Assembly (NCBI RefSeq): GCF_000005505.3
Contig: NC_016135.3
Location: 15,160,613-15,224,612, forward strand
DNA from: Brachypodium distachyon
Lineage: Eukaryota > Streptophyta > Magnoliopsida > Poales > Poaceae
Direction: 5' to 3'
DNA length: 64,000 bases
Made by a program: the position numbers and the translations under genes. Of the stretch, positions 34,141 through 45,543 are shown piece by piece. Position 1 is the stretch's first letter, and each line of letters begins with the position of its first letter. The notes beneath the pieces are model-generated. The model worked only from the letters and a program-made list of their open reading frames with translations, was not told the DNA's origin and made no database searches.

Positions 34141-36010
34141 GTGATGAAGATGCCATCTGTGTACGGCGTCCTCTCCATCAAGTGCGACCTCAAGGACGCG
34201 GCCTGGTGCGTCGGCGAGGTCGTCAGGGCCGCCGCCGCAGCCGACGCCGGTGACGAAGACGTTGCCGGGGACGAAGGCTTGCCGGGCGATGGCCCGGCAC
34301 CGAAGAAGGCCCGCGCTGCCCCGCAAGAGCTTGCCGGGGGAAGCGCCGGCTCGAGCTCTGTAGTAGTACCCAAGGTGGGAAATAAGCTTCGCATGTGTGT
34401 AGATTTTACTGATTTTAACCGTGCATGCCCTAAGGATCCTTTTCCTGTGCTCCGCATTGATCAAATAGTTGATTCCACTGCTGGTTGCGACTTGTTCAAC
34501 TTTTTGGATGCTTTTTCCGGCTACCATCAAATCAAAATGGCAGTCGAAGACGAGGAGAAAACAGTGTTCATCACCTTGGTTGGCTGTTACTGTTACAGGT
34601 GCATGCCCTTCGGGTTGAAGAACGCGGGTTCAACATTCCAACGCACGCTGCGCAAGTGTTTGGGACCCCAGCTAGGCCGGAACGTGGAGGCCTACATGGA
34701 CGATATCGTCATCAAATCGAAGCCCAGGGACTCGATGATTGATGACCTACGGGAGACGTTTGATAACCTCCGCAGGATCAAACTCAAGTTGAACCCTGAG
34801 AAGTGCACCTTCGGTGTAGACTCGGGCCAGCTTCTAGGTTTGTTGGTTTCGCATAGGGGGATACAAGCCAACCCACGCAAGATAGAAGCTATTGAGAAGG
34901 TGGAGGCTCCCTGCAAAGTGAAGGATGTTCAACGCCTCAACGGTTGCGTTGCCGCGTTGGACCGCTTCATCTCAAGGCTAGGCGAGCGCGCCCTACCTTT
35001 CTTCAAAGTGATGAAGAAGAAGGGCCCGATAGACTGGACCCCCGAGGCCGAGGCGGCGTTCCGGGAACTCAAGCAGTACCTGAGGTCGCCGCCCGTCCTC
35101 GTCGCCCCCAAGCCGGGCGAGCCGTTGCTACTCTACCTAGCAGCGACTTACCAGGTGGTCAGCTCGATGCTGGTTGCTGAGAGGGAGGAAGATGTTCTGA
35201 GGACTGAGGCTGCGGGGCAAGGGGCTGAACGGCCCCCGGCAACCGCCTCGGACCTTGGACCGCCCCCGACCCGGCAACTTCCGCACCGCGCAAGCGGCTC
35301 GTGCAGCACCCAGTGTACTTCGTCAGCACGGTGCTGCGCGACACCCGTGCAAGGTACCCGCAGGTACAGAAGCTCCTCCTGAGGATTCTGCTCGCGTCCC
35401 GAAAGCTGCGCCACTACTTCCAGGCGCATCGCGTCACGGTAGTGTCGGGGTTCTGTCTTGAGCGAGCCCTCACCAACCGTGAAGCCACCGGAAGGGTGGC
35501 CGAGTGGAGGATGGAGCTATCGGAGTTCGATCTGCACTTCACCAACTCCAAGAGCATCAAGAGTGCGGCCCTGGCGGACTTTGTCGCGGAGTGGACGTCG
35601 ACCGGTGTAGAAGAGGAGGCGCCGGAGACCAGCCTGCCAGGCAAGCTGGACGAAGGCCACTGGGTCCTCTGCTTCGACGGCGCGTTCAGTCTCTAGGGAG
35701 CTGGCGTCGGGGTTGTCATCAAGTCACCGACGGGGGATCAGTTGAGGTTCGCTGTCCAACTCGATTTCCCAAACTCCACCAACAACACGGTAGAGTACGA
35801 GGGTTTGCTCGCCGGGTTGCGGGCAGTTATCGCCTTGGACATTAAGCGCCTAGTCGTTCGCGGGGACTCTCAGCTCGTGATCAACTAGGTTAACAAGGAC
35901 TATGACTGCCCGCAGATGGCACCGTACGTGGAGGAAGTCCGCAAGTTAGAACACAAGTTCAAAGGTTTGTGATTCGAGCACGTCAAGCGGAAGGACAACT
36001 TCGCGGCTGA
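34141..36010 (+). pseudogene. Reverse transcriptase and RNase H of the family-C element
   Basis: RT motifs are plain: LRMCVDFTDFNRACPKDPFP, FLDAFSGYHQI, the catalytic AYMDDIVIKS, LNPEKCTFGV and the RT/RNase H connection (PIDWTPEAEAAFRELKQYL). The N-terminal part of RT is missing: an Ala/Gly-rich linker runs straight into VVVPKVGNK. The frame shifts near 35290. RNase H then reads CFDGAF, VEYEGLLAGLRA, RGDSQLVI and DNFAADELSKM. It is broken by TAG at 35695, TAG at 35886 (former CAG codons) and TGA near 35970, all explained by C-to-T or G-to-A change. Confidence 0.86.
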
Positions 36011-36023
36011 CGAGCTGTCCAAG

Positions 36024-37270
36024 ATGGCAGCAGAACGCCGGAAGCCTCCGGCAGGGGTGTTCTGGCACAGGCAAGCTACGCCCTCAGTCGCCACGGAGCC
36101 GGTTGCCGGGGAAGCCCCTCCGGCAACCGAAGGAAACCCCGTAACAGCAGGGGTCCATGCTGCTGACGTAGCGGCATGCGTTGGCAGGGAGCGTTGGAAA
36201 TCGCCCGCTACCTGAAAGGGGAGGCTCTCCCGGAAGACGACGTCACCGCGGAGCGAGTGGCTTGGCAAGCCAAGATGTACGCCGTGGTGGACGGGAACCT
36301 CTACCGCCGGCGTGCAAATGGAGTCAAGCTCCTCTGCGTGCCTCAAGATGAAGGGCGCGCACTGTTGGAAGAGATACATCGAGGCACATGCTCCCACCAT
36401 GTGGCCTCCCGGGCGCTAGCAGGCAAGGCGTTTCGCCACGGTTTTTACTGGCCCACGGCCCTGGCCAACGCGGAGCATCTGGTGAAGACGTGCGAGGCGT
36501 GCCAGTTCCACTCGAAGAAGAGCAACCAGCCAGCACAGGCCCTGCAAGTCATCCCGTCCTCGTGGGCATTCGCGGTATGGGGGCTGGATATCATCGGCAA
36601 GCTACCGAGAGCAGTAGGCGGCTACGAGTACTTGCTCGTGGCCATCGACAAGTTCTCCAAGTGGGTGAAAGTGGAACCAGTGCGGAAGGTGACCGCCCAG
36701 GCGGCCATCAAGTTCTTCAAGAACATTGTGCCGGTTTGGTGCGCCGAACGGCATCATCACTGACAACGGCACGGAATTCACGAGCGCGGTGTTCCAGGCC
36801 TACTGCGAGGGCATGGGCACCAAGATACACTTCACGTCCGTTGCTCACCCAAGGAGGAACGGCCAGGCGGAGCGAGCCAACGCAGAAGTGCTGCGGGGGC
36901 TCAAGATGAGAGCCTTTGACAAGCTCAAAGGCCACGGGAAAAACTGGGTCGAAGAACTCCAGCCCATGCTGTGGTCAATCAGGACCACACCTAGCCGGGC
37001 AACGGGCGAAACTCCTTTCGCCCTTGTCTATGGGGCAGAAGCGGCGCTGCACCTCGAGCTCAAGCACAGATCTCCCCGAGTACGCGCGTACGGCAACTCC
37101 AGCCAACACGAACAAAGGGTTGATGATCTAAACTTCATCGAAGAGCTTCAATGCCGGGCTGCTGTGCAAGCCGCGCGCTACCAGCAGGTGATGCCGCCGA
37201 TACATACCTATCGAACTAGTGGAGCCCGTCCCTCAGGTGATGCCGCCGATACATACCTATCGAACTAGTG
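36024..37270 (+). pseudogene. Integrase of the family-C element (C-terminus deleted)
   Basis: From KMAAERRKPPAG a Pro/Ala-rich tether leads, through a frame change near 36185, to YLKGEALPEDD and the HHCC finger (CSHHVASRALAGKAFRHGFYW, TCEACQFH). The core has Asp in WGLDIIGK, a frameshift near 36728, Asp in TDNGTEFTS and Glu in GQAERANAEV, ending at YGAEAALHLELKH and NFIEELQCRAAVQ. After AARYQQ the C-terminal barrel kept in copy A is gone. In its place is a 49-bp tandem duplication (copies starting at 37185 and 37234). Confidence 0.86.
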
Positions 37271-38069
37271 TAGCCGGGCAGCCCCCGTGTGTAAACCACT
37301 AGTTATTGTGAATAAAGATAAGTGTTGTTTCTTGAATTTTAAGATTGCCTCGTTTATTTGAATGTTCCTCCTTCTTCTGTCTCCTGCTCTAGGTGCACAG
37401 AAGTGTCTTTCCATACTTGGTTGTGAGCAGGGGCTGCTGGAGCCTCGAAAACATAAACCCGCTGCCGGATCGCTCCGGCACGGGCCATGCAGTTGCCGGG
37501 CTTCCCGCAACATGCATCACGGGACATGTAGTTGTCGCGCTTCCCGCAATGTGCACCACGCAGTCGCTGCGTCTCTGGGAAATAAAGTGCTCACATCCAA
37601 GTTTGGCATCGACCCTTCCATGCCCGGGGGCTGGGAGGCAGGAGATTAGAGATTATCCATACTGCTCTGTGTTTTTGTGAATTTCGAAAAAAATTGCAGC
37701 ATCTCGGGCTTGGTAAGAATCTAATGTGCAGGATAAAGGTGGAATCTTGCGCACTGCAATGCTCGTGGACCATCCACGGGTTGTGGCGCATAGCGGCGCC
37801 TTGTGGTGTGGAGCGACCGCATCACGAGGGACTCACCGCACTCTGAGGCTCTTGACTCGGGAGGAGGCCGCCACGTGTGCCACAGCAACTTGGCATACGG
37901 AGTGGCAAAGACCGTACCATACTTCAAGGGGCGGGGTGCCACGGGTGCTGTGCTGGCCCGTCGTGCGGGGGGGGGAAGCCCTTCCCCCTTGCCTATAAAA
38001 GGGGCGCCTCGGCCGTGGAACGGCTCGAAGCCAAGGAAGAGGCTGCGAAGGTGGGCGCTGCCGCAGAGG

Positions 38070-38470
38070 CGCGATGGTAGTGCATGCCATCAGCGCTCGG
38101 CGCCGACGGGTGCACTGCCGTCGCGCCCTTGCCGCATCCCCCACCGAACCCACTCTGAGGGGTGTCGCAGAGACACGGTGGTGGTGCATCCCACCAGCGC
38201 TCGGCACCGGCGGGTGCACTGCCGCCGTTTCCTTGCAACACCTCCTCTAGCGAGCGGCTCCGGGGCGAGGGCTGCCGCGGAAGCACTGTGGTGGTGCATT
38301 CCATCAGCGCTTGGCGCTGACGGGTGCATTGCCGCAGTACTCCTGCCGCATCCCTCCAGAGGGTATCTCCGCAAGGAGCGAGGGTTGCCGCGGAGACACT
38401 ATTGTAGTGCATGCCATCAGCACTCAGCACCGATGGGTGCACTGCCGTAGTGTCCCTGCCGCACCCCTCC
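38070..38470. repeat. Degenerate tandem repeat, 3' region of the family-C element
   Basis: Three to four units of about 115-125 bp carry GTGCAT(T/G/C)CCA(T/C)CAGCGCT and GGTGCACTGCCG. This is the counterpart of the array at 560-960. Long GC-rich ORFs on both strands here follow from the repeat composition. The stretch 37270-38070 before it and 38470-39262 after it is GC-rich 3' region with no gene I can support; an AATAAA lies at about 37312. Confidence 0.7.
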
Positions 38471-39262
38471 AGAGGCGTGGGTCGTCGCGAGGACGCTGTG
38501 ATGGCGCCGGTGCCGGCGTCCGCCGTTTGCTCGCTGCTGCGGGGACGCTGCCCGCGTTTGCCGGTGGTGGCGAGGAAGTCACGACGTCCCTGCTGCACCC
38601 CTTGGAAAAGGTTCCTCCGAAAGCAAGGGCTTTTTTAAAGGCGAGGGCTGTTGTGGAGGCGCGGTGGTAGCATCGTCGGCGGCGGCGATCCTGCCACGGC
38701 GTCCCTACCGCACCCCTCCAGCAGGCTCTCTCAAGGGAGATGTGCCGAACGCACACCGCCGGCAAGCGTGCCAAGCACGAGACTGAACGAAAAGCTAAGT
38801 GCTTGAACCTAAGTGTGGCCCCGGAACCTTCGTGTTGTCGGGGTGTTAGAAGGACGCTTGCGGGGGGAGTGCGCTCCCCGTGCGGCTTCCGGATCTGTCC
38901 CGGGAGGGCACAGCTTGGAGTAGTAACCCTGCAAGTGGAGTGGCTCGCCACTACTGCTTGACCCCAGGTCGGCACTGCGGGTCCATCCCAGGTCCCTGAT
39001 CTGGTCAAGGGTGAGTCGCGCGAGCCCCCGGCAACACAAGGCACAACACACAAGGGCGAAGGGATCCACCACGCGAGGCAGCCCCGAGAACGAGGAACAA
39101 GGATTAAGCAGAACTAAAGAGCTTGATTAACTAAGTAGCGAATGATTACATGAACTAATAAAAATGTAATTGTTCAAACGGCACCAAGCGTCGTGCTTGC
39201 AGGGACGAAAGCAAAAGAAGATAAACAAGAAAGCAACAAGGGCCGGCAAGAGTCTGCGGCAA

Positions 39263-41786
39263 CTAGGTGCCGGCATCTTCCGCCGGGGGCTTCGGGGACG
39301 GCTCGGGGTCCCGCTTCCACTGCATTTGCTCGACCACCTCGTCGACGAACCCACTCCATGCCTGAGTGTGGCTCCAGGCGTCCAGCAGCGTCTCGAAGGG
39401 AAAGTCCGGGTCCCGGAGGTGTATCCTGGAAGGATCGTCCCGGCAACCTCCCGGGCGCAGTTGGCAACCTCGTTGGCGCCGAACTTAACGATCCAGACGT
39501 CGAGTGCCCCGAACTTCCCCACCAAGTCGAAGAAGAACGAGATCAGCGTGGAGACGTCCGTGCTGTCCACCTCCACGCCCTGCAGCTCGAACCTAGGCAG
39601 CAGATCGCGCAGTTCCTGAGCGATCTTGAGCAGCTTCCCGGTCTCCACCTGCCATTGCCCGATCAACGTGCCGTGGTGGAGCCGGGCGTTGAGCGTGGCC
39701 TTCTTGGCCTTCCGAAGGCGGCTCGCCAGCAACGCGAGCTCCGCGGCCTTGGCCATGTTGTCCTCGCCGGCCTTGGCGAGCTCCTCCTAGACAGCGGCCA
39801 GCTCGGTCTCGAGCCAGGCCGCCTTGTCCTTGGCAGCGTTGAGCTAGACCTCATGCCGGGCCGCCGCGTCCACCGCGCTTTCGATGGCCTGGGTCTGCAC
39901 CTCTAGCTTGACACGCAGGCCTTGGATCTCGCCGTGATAGTTGGCGATCAGATCTCTCTTCTCGTCGATCCGAGACTGGGCTGTAGCGAGCACCTCGGCA
40001 TGCTCCTTCTTGGTTTCCGCTTGAGCCGCCACCAGCGAGTCCAGAGCTCCCAGGAGCTCGGCACGCTGAGCCTCCAGTCGCTGGTATTGTTCCTCTTCTG
40101 GAACGACCGGTGTGGCAGCATCCTCCAGGGCTTCCTGGGCAAGGCGCGCCTCCTCCTTGGCGAGGCGCGACTCCTCCCGCAGCCGGGAGAGCTCTTGCCG
40201 CTCCTTCTCCACGGCTTGCCACAGATCGCCAAGCTGGCTCTTGGCGATCGCGTGGTGCTCTCTCACCTTCTTGAAGGAGGTGACAAAAGCCAGTTGCTAG
40301 TCCTTGACGGCGTCAAGAAACCGGTGCCCCCGGTCGAAGACGCTCGGGTCCCAGGTGATGGGATTCCAAGCCACCCTGGCAAGTGTCCCGAGGTCGGTGT
40401 CCAAGGTAGCGGCTAACGATGATGAAGCCCTTGCCGCTATCATATAGCTGGGCGGGGGGTCGCCCGCTTGCGGCGGAGCGTCCTGTCGCTCCTCCCCATC
40501 AACCTCCCCCTCACTCGTGCCCGGGGACTGCGGGGCTGGTGAGGTTGCCACGCCTCCGGCAGGGGCCGCCCCTTGTTGGACAGCAGAAGAACCCGCGCCG
40601 GCGGCGCCCCCGGCCGCGGGCGCGTTGCCGGACACCATCCCGAGGGCGGCGGTAGTCGCCGCTACCGTGGCGGCCGGCGCAGCAGGGCTTGGCATGGGGG
40701 CTGCTTCTGGCCCCTCCGTCGTCCCTATAACCTTGATGTCGGAGTCGAGGTCAACCGTAGTAGCACCCGCTTCCCGGGCGGGTGCGCTCGGGCCTGCAGC
40801 AGCGGGGAGTGTGAGAAGTGGAAAGCTAAAGGAGTTGCCCGGAGACGGGCAAGGGGGCTAGGGTGGCTACCTTGCAGGGCCATTGGGCTTGCGGGGGGGG
40901 CCTCCTCCTCCTCCGTCCCGACAGGGGTCTCCAGGAGGCTTGCTGCGGGCAGTGTCGCCTACGGAAAGAGGAGGTACGATTAGGTTGTTAATTGACAATT
41001 GAAAGTGCAGGAAGGGAGGCAGGAAGGAGCTGTACCTCTTGTCGGCGCCACCTCCGTTGGGGCTGGGTCGCCGGCAGGTGCAATGGATGCGCCGGTGGCC
41101 CCCGCGCCGGCCGGGTCGGCAGCGCTGCCGGCGTCCGCGCGCGCCTTCTTGCTCGGTGCGGCAGGCGGGGAGTCGTCTCTCCCCTCTTGCTGGCGCTTGC
41201 CGACGAATCGGCCTTCAGGGGGTTGCGCCGGAGCGCGAACCCCCGGAAGACCCCCCGGGCAGGTGGGGCCGTGGGTGCCCATGGGGCTGCCGCGGCCCGG
41301 GGCACCGCAGGCACCGACAACGAGGCTGCCGCGACAACACCGATGTGGCTGCTGCCGCGGCCCTGGCCGCTGCTGCTGAGGGAGCCGCCACCGGGCCGCT
41401 GGCGGTCGCTGCCGGGATAGTCACCGCCGTGACTCCGGCAACCACCGCAGGGGTGGTCGCCGCTGAGGTGGAGGAACAGGGAGAACGGCGGCACCAGTCC
41501 GGTGAAGATGAAGCGCCCGAACACCCGGAAGTCGTTTTCCTGGTGGTCGGCGCCCGCGGGGAAGATCAGGGTCTCCCCGTGCTCGTTTAACCCGGAGGCA
41601 ACGGCGTGTCAGATCTTGTCCAGCGCCTCGCCGTTGTAGCCGGGCCGGTAGAACGCGAGCGTGGCCCTCATCGCCCGCTTCTTCTGATCTTTGTCGGCGG
41701 TAGCCTTGGCGGCCACCTCGCTTTTGTTGGCTGCCGGTTTCTTTGGGGCCTTCCCCTCCTTTCCCTTCCTGGTGGTGGGGGGCGCC
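39263..41786 (-). pseudogene. Antisense gene of the family-C element (Transposase_28-like remnant)
   Basis: The ATG at 41786 starts a basic N-terminus (MAPPTTRKGKEGKAPKK). A TGA near 41606 (probably former CGA) interrupts it, then GLNEHGETLIFPAG and FRVFGRFIFTGLVPPFSLFL match the start of the conserved block of Tat antisense proteins (PF04195 type), after which the match is lost. Gly/Ala/Pro-rich linkers follow with two candidate GT-AG introns (about 41030-40965 and 40877-40798). Next is a long Glu/Gln/Arg/Ala coiled coil (about 40280-39850, for example RLREESRLAKEEARLAQEAL). The C-terminus (VDEVVEQMQWKRDPEPSPKP) ends at a stop at 39263. Function is unknown. Confidence 0.7.
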
Positions 41787-41895
41787 ATGGGGAGCGGAGG
41801 CAGAAGCTAGCAAAGCTCTTGGCCGCAAGATGCGAAGAAATTGGAAGAAGAAGGCTGGGGGGCTAAGTGTTTTCCCCTCAGTGCAGCAGTAAAAG

Positions 41896-41904
41896 CTTTA
41901 TAAC
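41896..41904 (-). promoter_or_regulatory. TATA box of the family-C antisense gene
   Basis: Read on the minus strand, GTTATAAAG lies about 110 bp upstream of the ATG at 41786. It parallels the TATA box ahead of the antisense gene of D (23448-23456). Position and sequence only. Confidence 0.5.
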
Positions 41905-42193
41905 ACTCCGCCGTTTGGTAACGACCGGTTCCGCCCTCTACGGGCGCTGTGGGATAATTGCTAATCAAAGGGATAATGCGAAGAGTGGCCTTAACTTCCC
42001 CGTTTAAGGGGGAGGTTACAGCAGAAATCTCGCACCCACTACTCCGTCCGTAACGGCAAGGTACATGGGACGACGAAGAGATAAGGGCCCGAGGCGAGTC
42101 GGGACCCACGCGTCGGTTGGGGCGTAGCCCGGCAACCGACCAGGGAAGGGTTCGCCCGGGAACGGGTGTTGCCGGCCCACGCCCGGGAGCTAC

Positions 42194-43123
42194 TGTCGCA
42201 CCAGTGGAACCCGAGGTTCCACCGCTGCACGACGCTTGGGTCGCATCACTGAGTTCCCGGGAGGATCTCGCCCCGGGCGGCAACGTACAGGCTGCCCAGC
42301 AAGCTACCAGCCCGGAAGGGCTAGCGGGGCTTCGGGGAATATTCCTGCCTGGGCACCTCCCGGGAAGGCACTTGCCGAGAGGAGGTGTTCCCGGGCGCAG
42401 GTTCCCGCCGGGAAGACGGGGCCGAGCGAGCAGAGCAGCGGCACCACGTGGGCGCGCGGCGGGCGCCCAGTGTGCAGTTTTGCCAAGGCAAGGAGTGAAA
42501 CGCATGGCGCATTTAATGAGCCGACAGGAGGGGCGTTATCCGTCTAGTCGGACGAACAGTGGTTGTCCAATCCTATTTTTTAGGCCTTAGACCCCTAGCC
42601 GCGGGGTTGGCATCCATGCATGCATGCCAGCGCACCGAGGAGGAGCTGCCCAAGCTCCTTGCTCGCCACTTGTAAACCACGCACCGTGGCACCTGTGGTA
42701 TCCCCTTGGGTATAAAAGGTGGACCCCCACCAACGGTCAAAGGGTTCGTTTTTTGGTCGGTTTTGGTTCAGTTCATTCGCTCGTCGTTGAGCCAACACAT
42801 AGCACAACACTGGCAGTAGCCCAGAGTAGGAAAGAACACTTGCCAAAAAGAGACTACCTAGGGGCTTCCCCCGGCAACCTGTAAACAGCCAATTTTTACA
42901 GTAATACAAGCTCAGACAAGCAGGACGTAGGGTTTTACACCACAAGGTGGCCCGAACCTAGGTAAAAAGCGTTTGTATGTGTCCTTGATAGTGTTCTTAA
43001 TGCGTTCTTACGCTTCGCATTGGCCCCGCCGGCGATCGCCGGAGCGATCCCCGTAGCCCACTGCCGAACCTTGAAAGGGTGTGCCCGCGCATCCCCTGTG
43101 TCGGAGCCCCGTGCGACGACACT
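42194..43123 (+). repeat. 3' LTR of the family-C element
   Basis: A complete 930-bp LTR runs from TGTCGCACCAGTGGAACC to CGTGCGACGACA. It has a TATA box (TATAAAAGG) at 42711-42719, the Ser/CpG-rich U3 blocks and the poly-T/CGTT region seen in the 5' LTR. It is the reference copy for placing the ends of the other family-C LTRs. Confidence 0.92.
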
Positions 43124-45218
43124 CCGTGATAAAGATCATGTAGCTTTGGTGATGCTACTTCTACTCATTTCTTCCTGCATATTCCGGGATGCCTTGGTCT
43201 TCCACCTGATTGACAACATTGTTCGCCGGAGGGGTCCCTGAATCTGTGCATTGGCGCCCGTGAGCGGCGGAGGAGGGGGCAACCGACTTGCCTCACCCTT
43301 CTCAGCCTGCTGCATCCAGCTGCATTGCCGGGTTGTGTGGTTTGCCAGCTTGCTGGGATTGGTCGTGTGGAAACGATAAGGCTGATCCAGCATCATCTCA
43401 AACGTATACTTCTGCTTATCTTGTCAGGGCTTCTTCTGCTCTCCCTTCTTGGCCCACTACTGATTTCCAGTCTTTTGACGCTGGCTAGGACTGGCATCAG
43501 GTTGATCTTGAATAGCCGCAACATGGGCTGGCCCATACCGGTAATCCGGCATGTCGTCCCTTCTCTTGTTCCGATGATCTTGATGATCATTCCTCCGGAA
43601 TGCCCCGGCAGGATTGTATGTTGGCTGCTCTCTTTGTGGCTCTGCCAGCATCAGCGATGGCTGAGTCGTGTCACCCAACGCATACATGTCAGCGATCTTG
43701 ATCATCTCGGACAGAGTCGCCGGCATTTCCCTTTGCAGCTTTTGCCACAACATGCTGCCATGCCGGCACCCTTGGGCAAACCATGCTATTGCCTGCGACT
43801 CCACTATCCCTTCACAGGAATTGCGGAGGTTGTTCCATCTTGTGAGGTAATCCCGGTCGGTCTCATTGTCCCTTTGCTTGCACATGGACAGCTGCTGAGG
43901 GCGGTTAGGCCTCTTGTAGGTGCTGGTGAAATTGCTGACAAAAGCTTCGTCAAAGTCTATGCAGCAATTGATGCTGCCTTCCGGCAGATTGTTCAACCAG
44001 ATCCTGGCTGGCCCTACCAGCATCTGGGGTACATACCGTACAGCCCATCTGCGATTGCCGCCTGCCACATGCACTGTAGTGACATAGTCTTCCAACCAAT
44101 CTTCCGGCTTTGTGCTGCCATCATATATTCTCGTACCCCTGGGTAGCTGGAAACCCTGGGCTGGTGTCTCTCTCATGATCCGGTGCGCGAAACAGCGCGG
44201 TCCCGGAGGGCCTTGCTCTTACAGAAGCTCCGACAGATAGATTCTATCGAGCCGATGTCGGGCATCTAGCGGCGACACTTGTCTGTTTCCCACTCGGGCT
44301 CCAAGTGGGCCGACATTGCCACGTTCTCGCCTGAGATAGCCTTCATCTCCCATGGCCAGCCGAGTGAAGCTTTGGTGGGTCTCGGCGATTGCCGCCGAGA
44401 CGCAGACCACTTTGGCCGTCATCAACTGTCCTAACCATTTGCTTCTCAGCCAAGGCCGGATCATAACGGTCTAGCCGCTTGTCTCGGCCTGAGTTGACAC
44501 TCTTGTCTCGTTTGCCTCCAGGTGAAGATGCTTGCTGGTCGGCCCAACCATCAACGCCCGTGGCCGAGTGAATGATCTGGGATGCACCGGGCTTGCCGTG
44601 CAACCTCCTGTACGCCTCGTTCTGCTCGTTAGCTGTGCGGAGCAACTCCTTCACATGCAGCTGCTACAGTAGGAGCGCCTCTCCCGTGAGATTTGGCAAC
44701 TCTTCTGCTACAGCCTTGACTGCCCTGAGGTTCTTAACAGGGGTGCTATATTTCGGCTTCAGTGCCGATGCAAAACTTGGCGGCACCGCAAGTATTGCCC
44801 TGCCATCCCTAGCTATCTCGGCATTCAGGTTTCTGCCACGATTACGGACTTCCCCAACTCGGCTAGCGTTAGGCATTGCAGTGGAATTGAGGCCATGAGC
44901 TTTGTTATACTCACGGAGCAAAATCTCGAGCTCTTGCCTAGCACGAGCCACGTCGACAGCTTCCTGCAGCAGTTTCTGGCGTAACTCCAGCTCAGCCTGC
45001 AGCTGAGCCGAGTTGGCGTTTGGTGCTACCGGCAAGGTCAGCCGTTCGATTGTGGCCTGGAGCTGAGTCGGCTTTGCCGGCACAGCGGACGTGCTGGCTT
45101 GAGCAGCGATGTTCTCCGGCTTCTCCATCGGAAACTTCGTCGTTCTGCCGGACTTGCTTGGGAGCGTAGCGCTCTCTGCCGCACCCTTGCCAGCATCGCC
45201 GCCATGAGCCGTCACCAT
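43124..45218 (-). pseudogene. gag of D (broken)
   Basis: The likely start is 45218 (MVTAHGGDAGKGAAES) or 45128 (MEKPENIAAQ). A helical N-terminal part (LQAELELRQKLLQEAVDVAR) ends at a stop near 44664. The central linker lies at about 44654-44219 in shifted frames. The capsid core at 44176-43457 is the best part: FQLPRGTRIYDGSTKPEDWL, YVPQMLVGPARIWLNNLP, FVSNFTSTYKRP and MYALGDTTQPSLM. A degenerate zinc knuckle (FHTTNPSKLANHTTRQC, near 43330) follows. The frame then runs on toward protease and is cut at 43123 by the family-C LTR. Confidence 0.82.
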
Positions 45219-45522
45219 GATTTCCGCACGGTCAACGGGGCAGTCGACATGCCGGCCGCGAACCGTACAGATGGCGGGGTGATCTTCGGCCACCACCACC
45301 TGCTCGGGGTACCTGCAAGGATCGTCAGTGGCGACATAAACCTCATGCATGCCGAAGTTGATGAACCGGCCTGCACAGGGAAGCGGCGCGTTGTTGAAGC
45401 AGCCTGCGTTGTTGTCGATGAAGCCTAGAGAGCCGAATCTCTGGACCAAACGGGAGACGACGCGCTCTCCGGTGACGAGGAAGCTTCCCGTCCGGATGAA
45501 AACGCCAGCCAGCGCCGCTGCT

Positions 45523-45543
45523 GGCCCCACGGTTGGCGCCAAC
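45523..45543 (-). other. Primer binding site of D
   Basis: On the minus strand GTTGGCGCCAACCGTGGGGCC follows the LTR edge at 45544. A TGGCGCC...GTGGGG site is usual for grass Tat elements. It fixes the orientation of D and marks 45544-46287 as the 5' LTR. I do not assign the tRNA. Confidence 0.7.

Larger units (their letters stand above)
31509..43123 (+). mobile_element. Near-complete Tat-type Gypsy element (family C)
   Basis: Order on the plus strand: 5' LTR (31509-32395, 3' tip missing), gag, protease, RT, RNase H, integrase, a 3' region with tandem repeats (37270-39120), an antisense gene (39263-41786, minus), and 3' LTR (42194-43123). It interrupts D in the pol gene. TGGGT on the left and CTCCG on the right do not match, and D lacks sequence across the junction, so a deletion followed or accompanied insertion. 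The PBS and LTR 3' tip are also deleted. Every coding region has stops or frameshifts. Confidence 0.9.

Noticed and set aside
37803..38670. ORFs of 119-215 codons in the family-C 3' region
   Set aside because: Frames follow the tandem repeat and are open on several strands at once; no conservation of frame with copy A.
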